Notes under the pieces: generated by a model
What the model was told of the DNA's origin: nothing
What the model saw: the letters and a program-made list of their open reading frames with translations, nothing else
The model's database searches: none
Assembly: GCF_002104995.1 (NCBI RefSeq)
Contig: NW_024468257.1
Location: forward strand, 434,001-498,000
From: Linderina pennispora
Lineage: Eukaryota; Kickxellomycota; Kickxellomycetes; Kickxellales; Kickxellaceae
Reading direction: 5' to 3'
Length of the DNA stretch: 64,000 bases
Made by a program: the position numbers and the translations under genes
Shown here: positions 21,101-33,389 of the stretch, in pieces
How positions within the stretch are numbered: the stretch's first letter is position 1
Layout: each line of letters begins with the position of its first letter

Positions 21101-22663
21101 AGTTGACTCGGGAGAAGTGCCTACCTGTGCTGCTGACATTGCTGCTGCTGCCCCGCTGGTCGAGGACACTGGTGCTGCTGCCTCGCCTGCTGCAACTGTC
21201 ACTGCCAGCGTCCCTGAAGAGACCGCAAGCGGAGACACAGCAGTGACCGCTGATACTTCGGACTCGCGCCTACTTTCGTTTATATTGGAGGCGCCGCCTA
21301 CTCCAGCTGCACTGGCGTCTGCACTGGGCGCTGCCGGTAGCGGAGTAGATGTGGCTGTTGAGACCACCGGCATCAATGCACCTGCCATAGCCTTGTCGGG
21401 CTGGGGCTGGGCCATATTCGGTGCCGGGCTCGCGCTGCCAAGCTGGCCAGACATCACGACACCAGCATGGACTGCATCCAGCGGAATCTGGGGGGCGGCA
21501 GCCAAGCTGGCCATCACAGGGTTGGCCGCTGAGGTCACAGGTGCAGCACCTGGAATCCCAAGAAACTGATGTTCTGGCAGGGTCTGCCCTTGTCCCGCCC
21601 GGGCCATGTCAAAGTTGTTCCACTGCATCCACGGGTTTGCGGTGGCCCCTGCGGCTGCGGCGGCGGCAGCAGCAGCAGCAGCAAATGCCATGGGACTATC
21701 CATCGTGGCAGGTGGCTGCGACGAGTGCTGGGGTGCATTGAGGAGCGCTGCTGCTGTTGTCGGGTTACCTGGATAGCCATTGGCGGCGGCAGCGGCGGCG
21801 GCGGCGGCAACTGACGCAGGGTCAGATCCCTGGGGCATGAATGCAGACGCCATGGCGATCGAGTACATGTCGGGCGTCATGGTAGGGTACGCTGCCATTG
21901 GGTCCATCATCATCGGCTGGTGATGCTGAAGCCCACGCGGGTTGCGCTGCTGTGTCTTCTCCTTGGCACGCCGGTTTTGGAACCACACCTGGACTTGGCG
22001 TGGCGCCATGCCCAGCCGAGTAGCCAGGTCCTCGCGCAGTCGGCTGGCAGGTGACCGATTGACCAGGAACACGGACTCCAGCACTGACACCTGCTCGGAG
22101 GTAGCGCGCGAGCGCTTCCGCTGGCCATTCTTTCCGCTGGCCTTTCCAGAGGCTGGTGTTTTTGTCGCTGCCTCCGCCGCTGCGTGGCTGGAGTCGCCAT
22201 CGCTGTCCGACGCCTTCCCCGATGTCGGCGGGCGCGCAGTGGGCGCAGGATCGGTGGTAGCCGTCGCTTCACGGCTCACGCTGTTGCTGTTGACCAGCAG
22301 CTGGTGGCCCTGGCCGGGGCCATGCAGTGCGTTGCCGGTAGCAATCATGGCAGCATCCAGGAGCTTGGGGCCGTACATGTGCTGTGTGTTCTTGGGGTCG
22401 AGGCTGGGGTTGCCGGTGGCTGCAAACATCGCAGCAGCCAGGAGCTTTGATTCGTGCGCTGCCGTCGCGTCGGAATACGGCATCTGCACCGAGCTGTTGA
22501 GGGCTGTCGCCGGTATTGGGTTTGCGGTTCCCATCATCGGCTCTTCTGTTGGTCTCATCGAGGCGGGCGGTGTGGGATACAACAGCGAACTACCGTGTTC
22601 CACAAGGGAAAGAAAGTGAGAAGGATCGTCAGCAAACACAGACGTGTCAAAAAACATTTCCAT
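18123..22663 (-). CDS. Large homeodomain transcription factor, C-terminal half frame-broken many times
   Basis: Nuclear homeodomain factor of roughly 1500 residues. The start is placed at 22663 (MEMFFDTSVFADD); the frame is open further upstream without protein character. Residues about 80-115 hold an internal repeat (KLLAAAMFAATGN / KLLDAAMIATGN). The homeodomain maps to about 22120-21944: KRSRATSEQVSVLESVF ... QVQVWFQNRRAKEK, with the invariant WFxNRR. Long Ala, Ser and Gln-rich stretches follow, then a conserved-looking region (SYMVLDAGLLTVGSWQRV ... EFQWIISNQGMRYKMVLP ... YSAVSRIKFREIPD) as in fungal Phx1/Yox-type factors. From 20815 downward the frame shifts repeatedly, always by +1 where it can be placed: 20815, 20436, about 19920, about 19800, 19438, 19173, then several between 19.1 and 18.3 kb. 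It ends at 18123 (VSDSQQS). The extent is confident to about 20.3 kb and an inference beyond. Confidence 0.75.
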
Positions 22664-25600
22664 ATGAAAAAAGGTTGCAAGTGTGTGTGCAGGCGCGCTG
22701 ATGTGTGGTGGAGGGGGGACAGGGTAGTCCTGGAAGGAAGATGCTAATTCCGAAAGAGCAGAATCGAGGAGTGGAGGGGGGACAACCAGTATGCGGGGTG
22801 AGAAGCAAACGGGAAGCTGGCTGTGCTTAACAAACAAACGGACGCTGGTCAGGCAAAAAAATCAGGTAAAAGGTCACTGCTACTTTTCTAGGCCGTGGCA
22901 ATCGCAGAAATGGCAGAGCACTTTTATGCTCTTTGGCAAGGGCGACAAAAAAAAGGTAATGAGCATCGGACAGTGTGTAACTCCCAGTGTTTCCTGCTGC
23001 TGCCCCTTTTCTCGCCACTCACGAGCACGCCTTTTTGACGTCTTTACAGCGATGCGTGGAGAGCAGAGCAGGAGCAGTAGGAACAGTTTAGAAACTTGCA
23101 CTCCTCTCTGCCTGCCCTGAACTGGGGGGAGGAGGGGAAGTAAACTAGCCCAAGGGCTGTGTGCTGTGCAGTCAGGTAGTGTGCGCATGTTCAATGCTGA
23201 ATGAAGCGTGCGGCAGCAATGCATGGAGAGCCAAACACCGCAGAAAATGGCATACCAAGCGTACCTGTGTCGTGTGGGGCTATATGTGTGGGCTGTGCGT
23301 GTTTGTATGGAGTGCACGCCGTGCAAGTGGGTGGTGGTGGGGATTGGCAGTAGCAAGAGGCGGCTGAGAAACGGTGCTGCCAGGTCCTTTCGGGGCGCTG
23401 CGCAGTAAGGGTGAACAGACAGTCGCTGCAGCGTTTGTTCTTTTCAGCCGAGAACAGAATGGCAGAGCCGCGGAACCGTATAAATCTGTAGAATAGGTGG
23501 GGGACCGAATATTAGGGAAGGCTCACTTCAGGGGAAGCGTTGGGTGATATAGAATAGAGGCAATAGACGCACAATGCAAAGCGGTAATAGATAGTGGGAG
23601 TTAGAGAAAGGAGCGTGTATCGATAGAGGGAATGGAAATGCCAAATGAAAAGAAAGCCAAAAAAGCGGGAAACGGGGGGAGTGGCCAGAGAGGAGGCGAA
23701 AAAAGAAAATGTCGGATTGAGCGACAAGCCATATTTGCCCATCATCAATGGCCGCTACTCTGGCCAGAAAGAAAAGGTGTGCATTTTCGCATTCGCCTAT
23801 AGGCAGGACGCGGTGGGAGTGTATACGTCGGCTGTAAACGCGGCAAGAAGGGGGCGCTTTGGCAAAGAGGGCCAAAATGGGCGGAGTTTGCCTCTACGAG
23901 ATCGGAGAAACAAGGCGTGGTTGGAGGGCGAAGAATACGCAACGAGGAACCGGGGAGGGGCAGACGCAAGGCGTCTTGCACGTGTGGGCAACAACCTGCT
24001 GCCTGCTGCTTCCCCCTAGCAGCCCTCGCCTGCCTCCCATTGAGTGCTGGCGTAGGAAAGCAATGGCTGCCTTCCTGCCAGGCTTGCTGAGCACCGCTTT
24101 GTTGAATGTGTCCGACCAGCAATGTTTGTCTGGGAGATTGCGATGGACCGATTTGCTCGCGAAATGTTTAGGATACGCGCGGTTGCACCTTAAGGGTAGA
24201 AGGATCGCAGGCAGGCCGACCACTCGCCTATAGCTGCTCTCTTAAATAAGAAGGGGGATCGCTGCCCGTCGCTCTCGATTCGCCGTGCTTGGTGGGCAGC
24301 CCATCGCTTCCAGCACTGCACATCACAACATGCACGGAGTGCAGGCAAACAGCAGGAACAAGGGAGGCGAAAACAGGCACAGGGAAAGAGTTGGAGGAGA
24401 CAGGCCGCTGGCCGGCCATGCAAGAGCGCTGCTTTTTTTGCGCTGGACCCCGTGCCCGCATTATGCCGGGGGAATAGCGGATTCCAATTCACGATCTTCC
24501 TTTAGCCGGCGGCGCCATCCTTGGCCCTCAAACGACTCAGCAAGGATAGACAGGCCGCGCCTGCCAATGATAGGCCAGAACACATACCCATCCGCACGCA
24601 CAACTGGGGAACAAACAAGCTGCTCACATGCGCAGTGGGGTGGGGAACGAAGAGGGGACACAGACAAAGGCGCAACAGGGTGTTCCGCAGAAGATGCGCA
24701 TTTTGCACACACAGAGGCAGGAGTGGAGGGGCTAGAGACCCGCAACTTACCTGTGAAGTTTTCGAGAAATGGTCAGAGCGGTTAAAGTGTGCCGATATCA
24801 GAACGAACCGGTGGCAGGAGTGCTCAGAGAGAAGGGCCGGAGAGCGTAGTTACCTAGAGACAGAGGTTTCGACAAGGTGGTCGGCGCTTCGGTAAAGAGG
24901 TCGATGATCTGCAAAGCGTGATGGGTCTCGTCGGGCGCTACTGGGTGGATTCGGTCGGCCGAGGGGTTTAGAGATAGCGCTACAGCAACACAAACCAAAT
25001 AGGGAAACCGGCGTTCAGTAGCGTTCGCAGGGCCAATCGTCAAAGGAAAAACCAGACAACACGATGCTTGCAAAGGCATTGCCCATGGTCTAGTCGCCAC
25101 AGGCGCCGAGGACAGCACGCATTCAAATTACGTGAGGCATACACATGGCCACACGAATGCAGCACGATTAGTTGGGTCGACATGCGCAGTATAATGCCCA
25201 TGCACAAAGGGATAAGTGATGCCCACTGCGCCGGGATGTGTGAAAGGGGGCAGCGGAAAGCCGAGGCTGACTCTGAAAGTGGCCCATTGACAAAGCGCAC
25301 ATAGCTAGATATACGACAGCCTGCTGGGAGCCAGGTAGGATGCTGTGTTTACATGTGCAGTAATGACTAGCCTGCAGCATGTAGCTCAGCGTCACACTAT
25401 GAATCTCGCCTCTACTGGTGGCTGAATGGCGAGCAGCGTACTTACAAGCAAGCAAGCTTTGTCGATTTCCAGTGTGAGATAGAATATAATAGTGGCAGGC
25501 AGCGTCGGCGGCAAATGTCGATGTGCTGTATAAGTGGGCGAATAGTACAGAAGGTTTATCTACAAATGTTTGGGAATAGAGTGCGTGCAAGAGCCGTAAG

Positions 25601-28600
25601 GTACAAGGTGCAGGATAATAATGATAAGCTGGAAGCAAGCGGGAGCGAAAGGGTAATGGATGAATAAGCAGCCAGCCATAGGGCCATTTAAGAGTCAGGT
25701 TGGTAAGAGCAGGTTGGCGGGCAGGCGGGGGATTGTGCAAAGGCATGTTCAGCCTTGGGGCTCGCCGCTTCCGGTTCGCATCAGTGACAAAAAACGAGAA
25801 AAACAAAGGGCTGGGATGAACAACCCTCCAGTGAGCTCGAACAATGCTGTGGTCGCACAGTCTCTGGCCATCGCCCAGTGACAGCCTGCAGCCAGTACCT
25901 CGAACGAGTGTTTGGTAGACACATGCGGCTGCCAGCCTGGCTGGCGAGGGACGAGCCAGGAGCCAAGTGTGAAAATGAGGTGATAGGCTGGGGACACGGA
26001 GACACTGGGTGAAATGCAACCCGTGGAGCAGGAACACGGTGACGCTGAGCACATATGCAACCACAAACTTTAATGCTGCACCATACTGATTTCCCACCAG
26101 CATGCCGCGGTGATGTTTGGAGCTCTTATCTGGCCTGTGTGAGAGCATGTCCGCGCTCAGTGACTGAGGGGATGGGCGGGAGGGATTGTGTGCACAATGA
26201 GCGGCGCGCCAAGGTAACCACGGCAGCTATTATTGTCAGCTGAATCGCTTTCCGTCCTGGGCATGATGCGTCTAGCAAAAGACAAGGCATTATCTGCCCA
26301 TCCTCTCGCCCTCCCTTACCCACGCTGGATATGGGCAGACAGGTCCTTCCGTCCGGGCGGGTCAACGAAGGGGGGTGTTCTGATTGTAGCTGCATGTGCA
26401 TCACCAGGTCGGGCAGCTGCGGGCGCAGTGCATGGGAACAAACAAGGTACATGGCGGTTGGCGCCACACAAAGAGATTTCAGAAGACTAGTAAACAAGGC
26501 GGGGTTGTGCTTACCTTGGCAGGGTTCTGGGTAGCCGGGCTGAAAAAGTATAGTAAAGGCGAGCTGTCTACAAAAAGGCATGTTGAAGGACTTAGTATCC
26601 GGTGATAGGACCATTGGCGACAAGCAATCGACGCTTTGCATCTTCGGATATCCCGCACACGCAAACCAGCAGCGGTTTGGAGGCGGTCGAGAAAAGCCAC
26701 CAAGCATTGCTCAGATAATGGCAAGAATAGACACGGAACATGTGTGGACTCCGAGACAATGGTGGCGCTAGCCCATGGACGTATACCAGCGCAGAGCACA
26801 ACACTAGCGCAAGCTCACAACAGGGGCAAAGAATGCCATGGCACTGAGAGATCCAACTTTGTTTCGCATATACGCGGGTGGCGCCCCAGGCAAGAACACC
26901 ATATTGAATGTACCAGCCCAGTATTCTGAGTATCTGCGGCGCCACCCAGGATAGGAAAGAGAGAAACAAGTTTTTTTTGCTTCCTTTGTGGCAGCGGCAG
27001 TAGCTGCTGGAGGGACGACACACCGGGGCTGGAAAAGACGTGCGCACCACTGGCACGATGCAACTTACGAGATTTGCTAGGAGAAATCGCGGTTAGGATC
27101 CGCCAGGTGCAGGATGCTGAAAGAAGGGCTGACCGTGTTTGCGGAATACAAGAAGGCGAAAAATGACCGAGGGTGGCAATAAGAAAGGCTGAAATGAGAG
27201 GATCAAGGAGTATGCTGAAGCCAAGCGCGCACGCGTAGGAGGGATATCCTGGTGGTTGCCTGAGCACATGCGAATGGTGTGTGTGCTGTGACAATAAGGC
27301 CTGTGTCGAGAGTGATGTGGATATGTCGGTTCTAGCAGCGAAGGCTAATTTTCATAATCTGTGATTCGCGCTGGTGAGCCCAAATGGCATGAGCGTATAT
27401 GGAAGATGGATGAGAGGAGGAGGGATATAATAATATAGGGAGACAGAGGTAAGCGGGGAACCAGACGTGAAAGAGTGTAAGCGGAGATAAGAGGGAGAGA
27501 GGGAGCAGGCTGTGCATCGGGATGGGCTGCTTCGCACGCATGCTGTTGCGTGCTTAGTAACTGATCCCAAGGCGCAAGAATAGAGGGGGAGCTACAGCAC
27601 TGCACAGCGCTGCAAAGCGGCGACAAGCCTCACCTCCTGTTGCTGTTGCGTGGAAACAAGCCCGCCAGGACGGAAAATGAGGCTTTTGGTATATGCCAAG
27701 GTCAGCACTCAGACAATGCCAGACCGTCTTCGCCGCAGGAGGTTGCACTTACCGTATGTGTGCGGTGGATGGACTCGCGAACCACGGTGCTGAGTGCGAG
27801 CTAGATGGGATCGTTGGCAATGTGCAGGTGAGCAGGAGAAATAAAATGAAGCCGGATAAGCCGGTGCTGGCGAGTTAAGATATAAATAATAAAAGAAGCC
27901 TCGGCGATGGGAGGGAAAAAGAGAAGGGATATCCAGACCTTTTTCTCGGTCGGCATGCTTTCGGCCAGGCCAGTATATATAGCTTATTTGCGTGCACCTG
28001 GTGGGGATGGGCATTCAATGCGCACTTCCTGAGCACCCCAAGGATGGTCCGAGGGAGCGACAGGCAGGGGCAAGGTGGTCCGGAAAATGCTGGCAAAGCG
28101 TGCGCATATGAATCAGAAAGGGGCATCATACGCCGGGTTGACCAAAGAGAACAACGCTGGCAGCACACGCCCAATGCCCGCGCTCGCCGATTTCCCTGCC
28201 TAAGCAAAAAACAAAGCCCACCAAATGTCCTGCTGGCTCTCGCATCAGTCAAATGGCAGGGAGCACTGCTGTGGTGATGCCGAGCAATGCAGGCTCGGAG
28301 ACCCTGGGTGCTGACCACCCCCCTTCTCTCAGGATTTGCCTCCCGAATCCCCCAAACGGCGGCCTATGGACGAGACGCGGGTTAAAAAAGAGGGAGGCAG
28401 GAGTCTTCCACAGGCGATCGGCGCTCGCTTGTTTTTTGCGTTAACAAACGCTGCGGTGCTCGCTATCCCGGACTTTGTGGAAGCGCTTGGCACATGGTTA
28501 GACCTTGGATCAATGTGGGCTCTTTTTCCGATGCGTGCGGGTGTGCGCGCAGACCCCAGATGAGCCAAGCTGGAAAAGAACCGGTACTGCAGGCTCCCAT

Positions 28601-29798
28601 AGACGGTTCTGAGGATCGATTGTGCTGGGCACCAAGAGCCCCCAGGGTCCGCCGCAGGCAATCGGATGCGTGTTTACCAAGAAAGCTCTATCTCCAGCCT
28701 TTTTCCTGTGTTGCAGAGGATATTCGCGATATATCTGGAAGATGGCACATCCACTCTTTCAGATGCGAACGCATTCAGATACGGATGCTCGCTTGACTGT
28801 TTGCAGCTTTGGGGGCATTTGGATGTGCGCCTATTAGCATCCGACATATGTGAAGACGCTGCAATATACCGAATCTAAGGTGTGCTTGTTTGCGCGCCCA
28901 AACATAGATTCCAAACATTGCACATCATGGCACCAAATGAGTGGTAGAAACCCCAGCTCCCCTGGCTGCCGCTGCTACTGCCAGGCAGATATGGAGGATG
29001 GTGCCAAAGCGCCCTGAATCAAGCAGTGCACTGTTTATGGAAGGACAAAGATCGTCTGCAACACAGCGAGCACTGCCACGTGAGGCCCTTCCTTGGGAGG
29101 GAAGGCGCTGATTTTGCTGTCCTTGTTGCTTACACTATTCCATGCGCTCCGCGTCAGCAGGCAGTGAGACAATGAGACAGCGGTGCCAGCGGAGGAGGAT
29201 GAGAAGGAGAGGAACTCAGAGGATCAGCCAATATGCCTGCTGCTGCATGCACAACATGCTTAGCATCACACCATTCGCTTAAACAGCCGCCCGCATATAG
29301 ACGGCATTCGTTCCCAGCATCCCGCTCCTGGGAAATAGAGAAAAATTCGAAAAGAGGGACCTGCAGGCTCTGCTCATGCTGCACCGCTGAGGAAAGCATC
29401 TGCTGCGAGAGGAGCCATTGGTTGCGCTGGGTTCACCGTGTCCGCCAGAAAAAGAATTCCTACGGCACATGAGACCGGACATGCCTGGCACATCCCCCTC
29501 CCGAACATAGAGACGCTGGCTCCTCCGACCTGTTCCCACACCATCCCCAACCCCAGGCACTGCCGGCCCTCCTGCTTGCATTGCAGGAGCCATGCTACCC
29601 AACCCCTCCGACGCTCCTTGGGCCCCAAATCTATGTCCTGGATACCTGGGATTTCTTGTGTGATGGCAATGGTGCCAGCGAACACAAATGGCTGCCAATC
29701 GTAGTTTTGCAACAGTAGTCTGGCCCATAGCTTTCTTGAGCACGCATATGGTGCAGATCGACATGAGAAAAACAGATACCCAAAAAAGAGTGCTTGTG

Positions 29799-29816
29799 AA
29801 AAAAAAAAAAAAAAAA
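29799..29816 (+). repeat. Poly-A homopolymer, 18 bases
   Basis: An uninterrupted run of 18 A in the gene-free region. No AATAAA lies just upstream and there is no flanking duplication that I can see, so it does not look like the tail of a retrocopy. Confidence 0.8.
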
Positions 29817-30071
29817 GCTCTCCAGAACGGATGTCCACCTGCGGGCAACCAGCACTGGCGCTTTGCCCGAAGCAAACGGCATTACAAACTCCGCTCGGTA
29901 GCCGGGTATCCTCCGTCTGCTTCATACTACTGAGCTATGACACTAGAGGCTGGTGTTTCGCCAGCCTAGAGCGGGGAAATTCAAGGGCAAATTTGTTTTT
30001 GGGGATGCGAGGCTAGGAGCAGAGATAACAAGGAGTGACCACAGTTGTCTTAAGCCTGGCCCATTTCTCCC

Positions 30072-30095
30072 GGACCGTTTAGACCGAAACGGTCC
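30072..30095. repeat. Perfect inverted repeat, 9-bp arms and 6-base loop
   Basis: GGACCGTTT, loop AGACCG, AAACGGTCC. Directly after it CACAC-AAGC-GTGTG (30099-30112) forms a second small inverted repeat. Either a chance palindrome, a protein-binding site or an RNA hairpin. Confidence 0.6.
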
Positions 30096-31289
30096 AGCAC
30101 ACAAGCGTGTGTGGATCACCCTTTCTCGCCCCCATTTTTCTGATGATACCCTCATGGAAGTGTTCTGCCCAAGAACACATGCACGCGGTGCAATTCCGGT
30201 TGGGAACAGTGCATCCCTTTGCTCCGCCTTTTTGCTTTTGCCCTCGTACCCTGCAATCCACATAACCCTTGTTGCATGGTTTCATCCCTCTTGCAGCTGC
30301 AGCTGCTCGGCACCCGCACTCGTTCCTCAACAACCCACAAAGGATGCACCTAGCCCGACCCTTTTCTGTTCTTCCCCAAATAAGCCAAGCACATTATTTC
30401 TTGGCATGGTTACAGGATCACCAGCTTAATATAACCCCTGTTGCCACTGTAGGCATGTTGTTCGAAACGCCTCTGCCACACATGAGCGTACTCGGGATGT
30501 AGGTAGGAACGGGCTCCACTCCTCACAGTAAAGGAGGGCGGTGCGTTGCATCTCTTAAGAAAAACAAGAAAAAGCGAGCGACAGCAGCTGTGCATAGCAG
30601 ATCCGGCTTTCGCTCCAACATAAAGGGATGTGCCTGCCTTGAAAATCGGCCCCTTAGTCCCTCACTCCACTCTTCCTGGTTGCCTCTGAGAGGCAGGATG
30701 AATGCGCCAGCTGAGCCCGGGGTTTCTCCTTTTGGCACTGTCTAGAGTGAGAACTAGGACCCACATGAATGTGATCTGAACCTACTACGCCGCCGGGAGC
30801 CTGCTAGCAAAGAAATAGTCTGGCCAGCATGCCGGAATTTCCTCGGTACTTGTTTGTAGCAAGCTACCTTCTAGATCACCATGCGCCATCAAGTCTCATA
30901 TGGTGCCAGGTGCACCTGGATAATTGCGAATTATTTCCCTCAGATGAACCAGGCTCAATTCATATCCATTTTTGGCCACACCCACCTCGGACTACATATA
31001 TGGGATGTTGAATCGTGCTATGCAGCGCTTCCAGCTCCACCGAGTCGAAACAATGGCCAGTATAGAATGCATTCTGTTCTAAAGAACAGGTGTCTTTTTT
31101 TCGGTCAGTTAGCAGAGAGGGGTGGCTGCTGAAACATAGTTTGAGAGCCTCAGAACAGCAACAAACAGGGAATCGTCTGTAGAGTAGGCAGCATCGCCAT
31201 CACGGTAGCAAATGCCTTCTATTTCTACACGTTCCGATAATTGCGCACGATGAGGAAGCATGCTTTTTATTCAACAAGCTAGTAGCATG

Positions 31290-33389
31290 TCAGAGGTTTG
31301 TGATCTTGTCACGGTACTGCTCGATGTTGTCGAACGTGAGAATAACAAGGTCGCGCTTTGACAGTGGCTTCTTGGTTAGCGGGCAGATGTTACGCTGGCT
31401 GCCCTCGGGTGGGAACATCAGGCAGCGCACCCAGCTGTTGTAGCCCATCACATGGCCATACGGCGAGATTGCCGGCTTGCAGACTGGCTCCAGCGTAATC
31501 GGATCAATAAGATCCGGCAGCGGGTTTGTTGGGTCAGCACCAGCTCCGGCCTCGTCGCTCTCGAATCCTGACTCGTCGCTTTCGTTGCTAGCTTGTGCTG
31601 CACCACCCAAAGTGGTACCTGATGCTGCCAGTCGGCTCGAAGGGGGTGCCTCGATGGCACTGCTGTTGCCGCTGTCGGTGTTCATGGCGCTGCTGTAGCC
31701 ATGGGCACGGCGGTTGCGACCACGAACCGTAGCGCTGCTCTCACCGAAACCAGACCAGTCGCCAGCACGGCCGCGGCGACGCTTGGATGACGACGAATCG
31801 TGGTACTCGCCATCACTTGTGTCACCGCCATCGTTAGCGTCGTCGCTGAGCTCAACGTCATTGGCACGAATGACGTCCTCGTCGGATGAGTTGTCTGCAT
31901 AGCGGCCGCGGCGCTTACGCTTGCGCACCACAGTGGCTGCCCGGGTGGACTTGCGAGTGCTAGCCGATGCAGTGGTGCTGCTTGCCGGCGTTGGGGATGC
32001 ATCGGCAGTTCCACCTGAAGATTTGCCAGCTGCATCATTATTGATTGCCTCAGCTGGTGTCGCTGCTGCCTCTGGCTTGCCTGTCGCCGAGTCGGTGCTG
32101 CTTCCACGCGCAGCGCTCGACGAAGCGGAGTTGTTAACCTCTTCCTCTTCTTCCTGATCTTCGTCGTCGTCGCTGTACCCGTACTTCTCTCGGGACATCC
32201 GCACATGCGGCTTCTTGTGCTTTCGGAACACACGCATCGCTGTACCGTCGGGGTTCTTCTTCTTGGTCGTGAACAGGTAGTGTGCTTTGCCTTTCTCGTC
32301 GAGCACATAGTTGGGATCATGGATCAGGCGGTTCTCGACCAGGTATCGGTAGTAGTTTGAGCACTGGTAGCCGACACGCCCGGGAATCGTCATACTAAAC
32401 ACGCCCCACTGGCCGTTGGCACCAATCTCCTTGAGACGCTGGTGGAACAGCTTCTGCTCCTCGGGCGTCCATGGGCCAGTGCGCTGCTCCTCACCTGGGG
32501 CATTGAAACGGTAGTAGTATGTGTTTGGTTTGGTCTTGATCGCCTTAAACGCCTTGATACGAGCCTCAGACCAGCCCTTCATTGCCCTGCTAAGATCAAT
32601 GCCCGATCCATTCTTGGCAGCAGCAGCGCGCTGCAGCTGAGCAAGCGCATCGTCCAGCGGCAGCCGGCCAATGGTCCGGTACTTGTCACGGTTCTCGCTC
32701 GTGGTTGTCTTCTTCTGGATCTTGGTACGCTTCTTCAGCAGCTCCTCGTACTTTACGCGCTGCACATCAGTCATCTGCGGCGTCTGGGTCAGAGGCGTGT
32801 GGCGAAGAGCAATCTCCTTGCGGAGCTTCATCAGATACCCAGGCGTCGAGAATTGGTAGATCACCTCGTCCACATCGTTGCGCCCCTCCTTCAGCGCCTC
32901 GCGAATCTCCTCATCCGCCAGATAGCTGTACATCTGCCGGATCCGCTCTGCCTTGTGCGCAAACTCGCGCCGCTCAAACTCGGCAAACTGCTTTTGCTGC
33001 AGGGCAACGCGCTGCTTGATGATGTCCATCTCCTCCTCAGTCACCTCGTCCTCAAAGATGCGCTCCTTGCGCACGCGCTTGATTGCATCGCTCTGCTGGA
33101 TGAGTGATTTTACGTGATCGGATGTCTCACGGTCCAGCTGCACAAACTTGGCGTTGTCCCACTCATCGTCACCACGCGCTTTGGCGTCTTCAAGCAGCTG
33201 CTGTTTTTCCAGCAGCTTGTTGCGCAGCACATCGCGGACACTAACACCAGCCGACGTATCGGCTGCGGCATCGGCCCTCGCATCAAGCGACAGGCTGGCA
33301 ATCGAGAGAGCACGCAGCTTGGCGCTCTTGGCTGGTGAAAAGAACTGCGACTGCGGGCGAACCTCTGCAGGCGTCTTCTTTGTAGCCAT
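31290..33389 (-). CDS. SANT/Myb-domain protein with C-terminal U-box-like domain
   Basis: 699 residues, single exon; the ATG at 33389 (MATKKTPAEVRP) is chosen because the 27 codons upstream in frame look like leader. Residues about 110-165 are charged and helical (coiled coil likely). A SANT/Myb-like domain lies near 303-355 (GPWTPEEQKLFHQRLKEIG ... NYYRYLVE). A disordered Ser/Asp/Arg-rich region with several basic clusters (RKRKRRGR) follows. The last 75 residues resemble a U-box: DLIDPITLEPVCKPAISPYG ... NICPLTKKPLSKRDLVIL. This suggests a nuclear DNA- or histone-binding protein with E3-ligase-like potential. I do not know a named orthologue. Confidence 0.8.
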   Translation of the reverse strand: MATKKTPAEVRPQSQFFSPAKSAKLRALSIASLSLDARADAAADTSAGVSVRDVLRNKLLEKQQLLEDAKARGDDEWDNAKFVQLDRETSDHVKSLIQQSDAIKRVRKERIFEDEVTEEEMDIIKQRVALQQKQFAEFERREFAHKAERIRQMYSYLADEEIREALKEGRNDVDEVIYQFSTPGYLMKLRKEIALRHTPLTQTPQMTDVQRVKYEELLKKRTKIQKKTTTSENRDKYRTIGRLPLDDALAQLQRAAAAKNGSGIDLSRAMKGWSEARIKAFKAIKTKPNTYYYRFNAPGEEQRTGPWTPEEQKLFHQRLKEIGANGQWGVFSMTIPGRVGYQCSNYYRYLVENRLIHDPNYVLDEKGKAHYLFTTKKKNPDGTAMRVFRKHKKPHVRMSREKYGYSDDDEDQEEEEEVNNSASSSAARGSSTDSATGKPEAAATPAEAINNDAAGKSSGGTADASPTPASSTTASASTRKSTRAATVVRKRKRRGRYADNSSDEDVIRANDVELSDDANDGGDTSDGEYHDSSSSKRRRGRAGDWSGFGESSATVRGRNRRAHGYSSAMNTDSGNSSAIEAPPSSRLAASGTTLGGAAQASNESDESGFESDEAGAGADPTNPLPDLIDPITLEPVCKPAISPYGHVMGYNSWVRCLMFPPEGSQRNICPLTKKPLSKRDLVILTFDNIEQYRDKITNL

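Larger units (their letters stand above)
22664..31289. other. 8.6 kb gene-free region upstream of the homeodomain gene
   Basis: By far the largest gap in the window; the other gaps are 0.04-2.7 kb. I see no protein domains, no tRNA-like elements and no tandem arrays. The longest open frame is 326 codons on the minus strand (25168-26148), made of His/Leu/Ser/Cys/Arg-rich sequence with few acidic residues, on a pyrimidine-rich strand; I do not call it a gene. Splice-donor-like motifs occur on both strands in similar numbers. An 18-base A run and a perfect 9-bp hairpin are listed separately. Regulatory DNA or a non-coding transcript is possible. Confidence 0.6.

Noticed and set aside
29799-29816. 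Poly-A run as the tail of a processed retrocopy
   Set aside because: No polyadenylation signal before it, no target-site duplication and no gene-like sequence upstream.
22664-31289. Spliced minus-strand leader or non-coding RNA suggested by GGTAAG donors (near 24750, 26514, 27754)
   Set aside because: Similar donor-like motifs occur on the plus strand (near 25704, 27449) and no matching acceptors stood out; counts are near chance.
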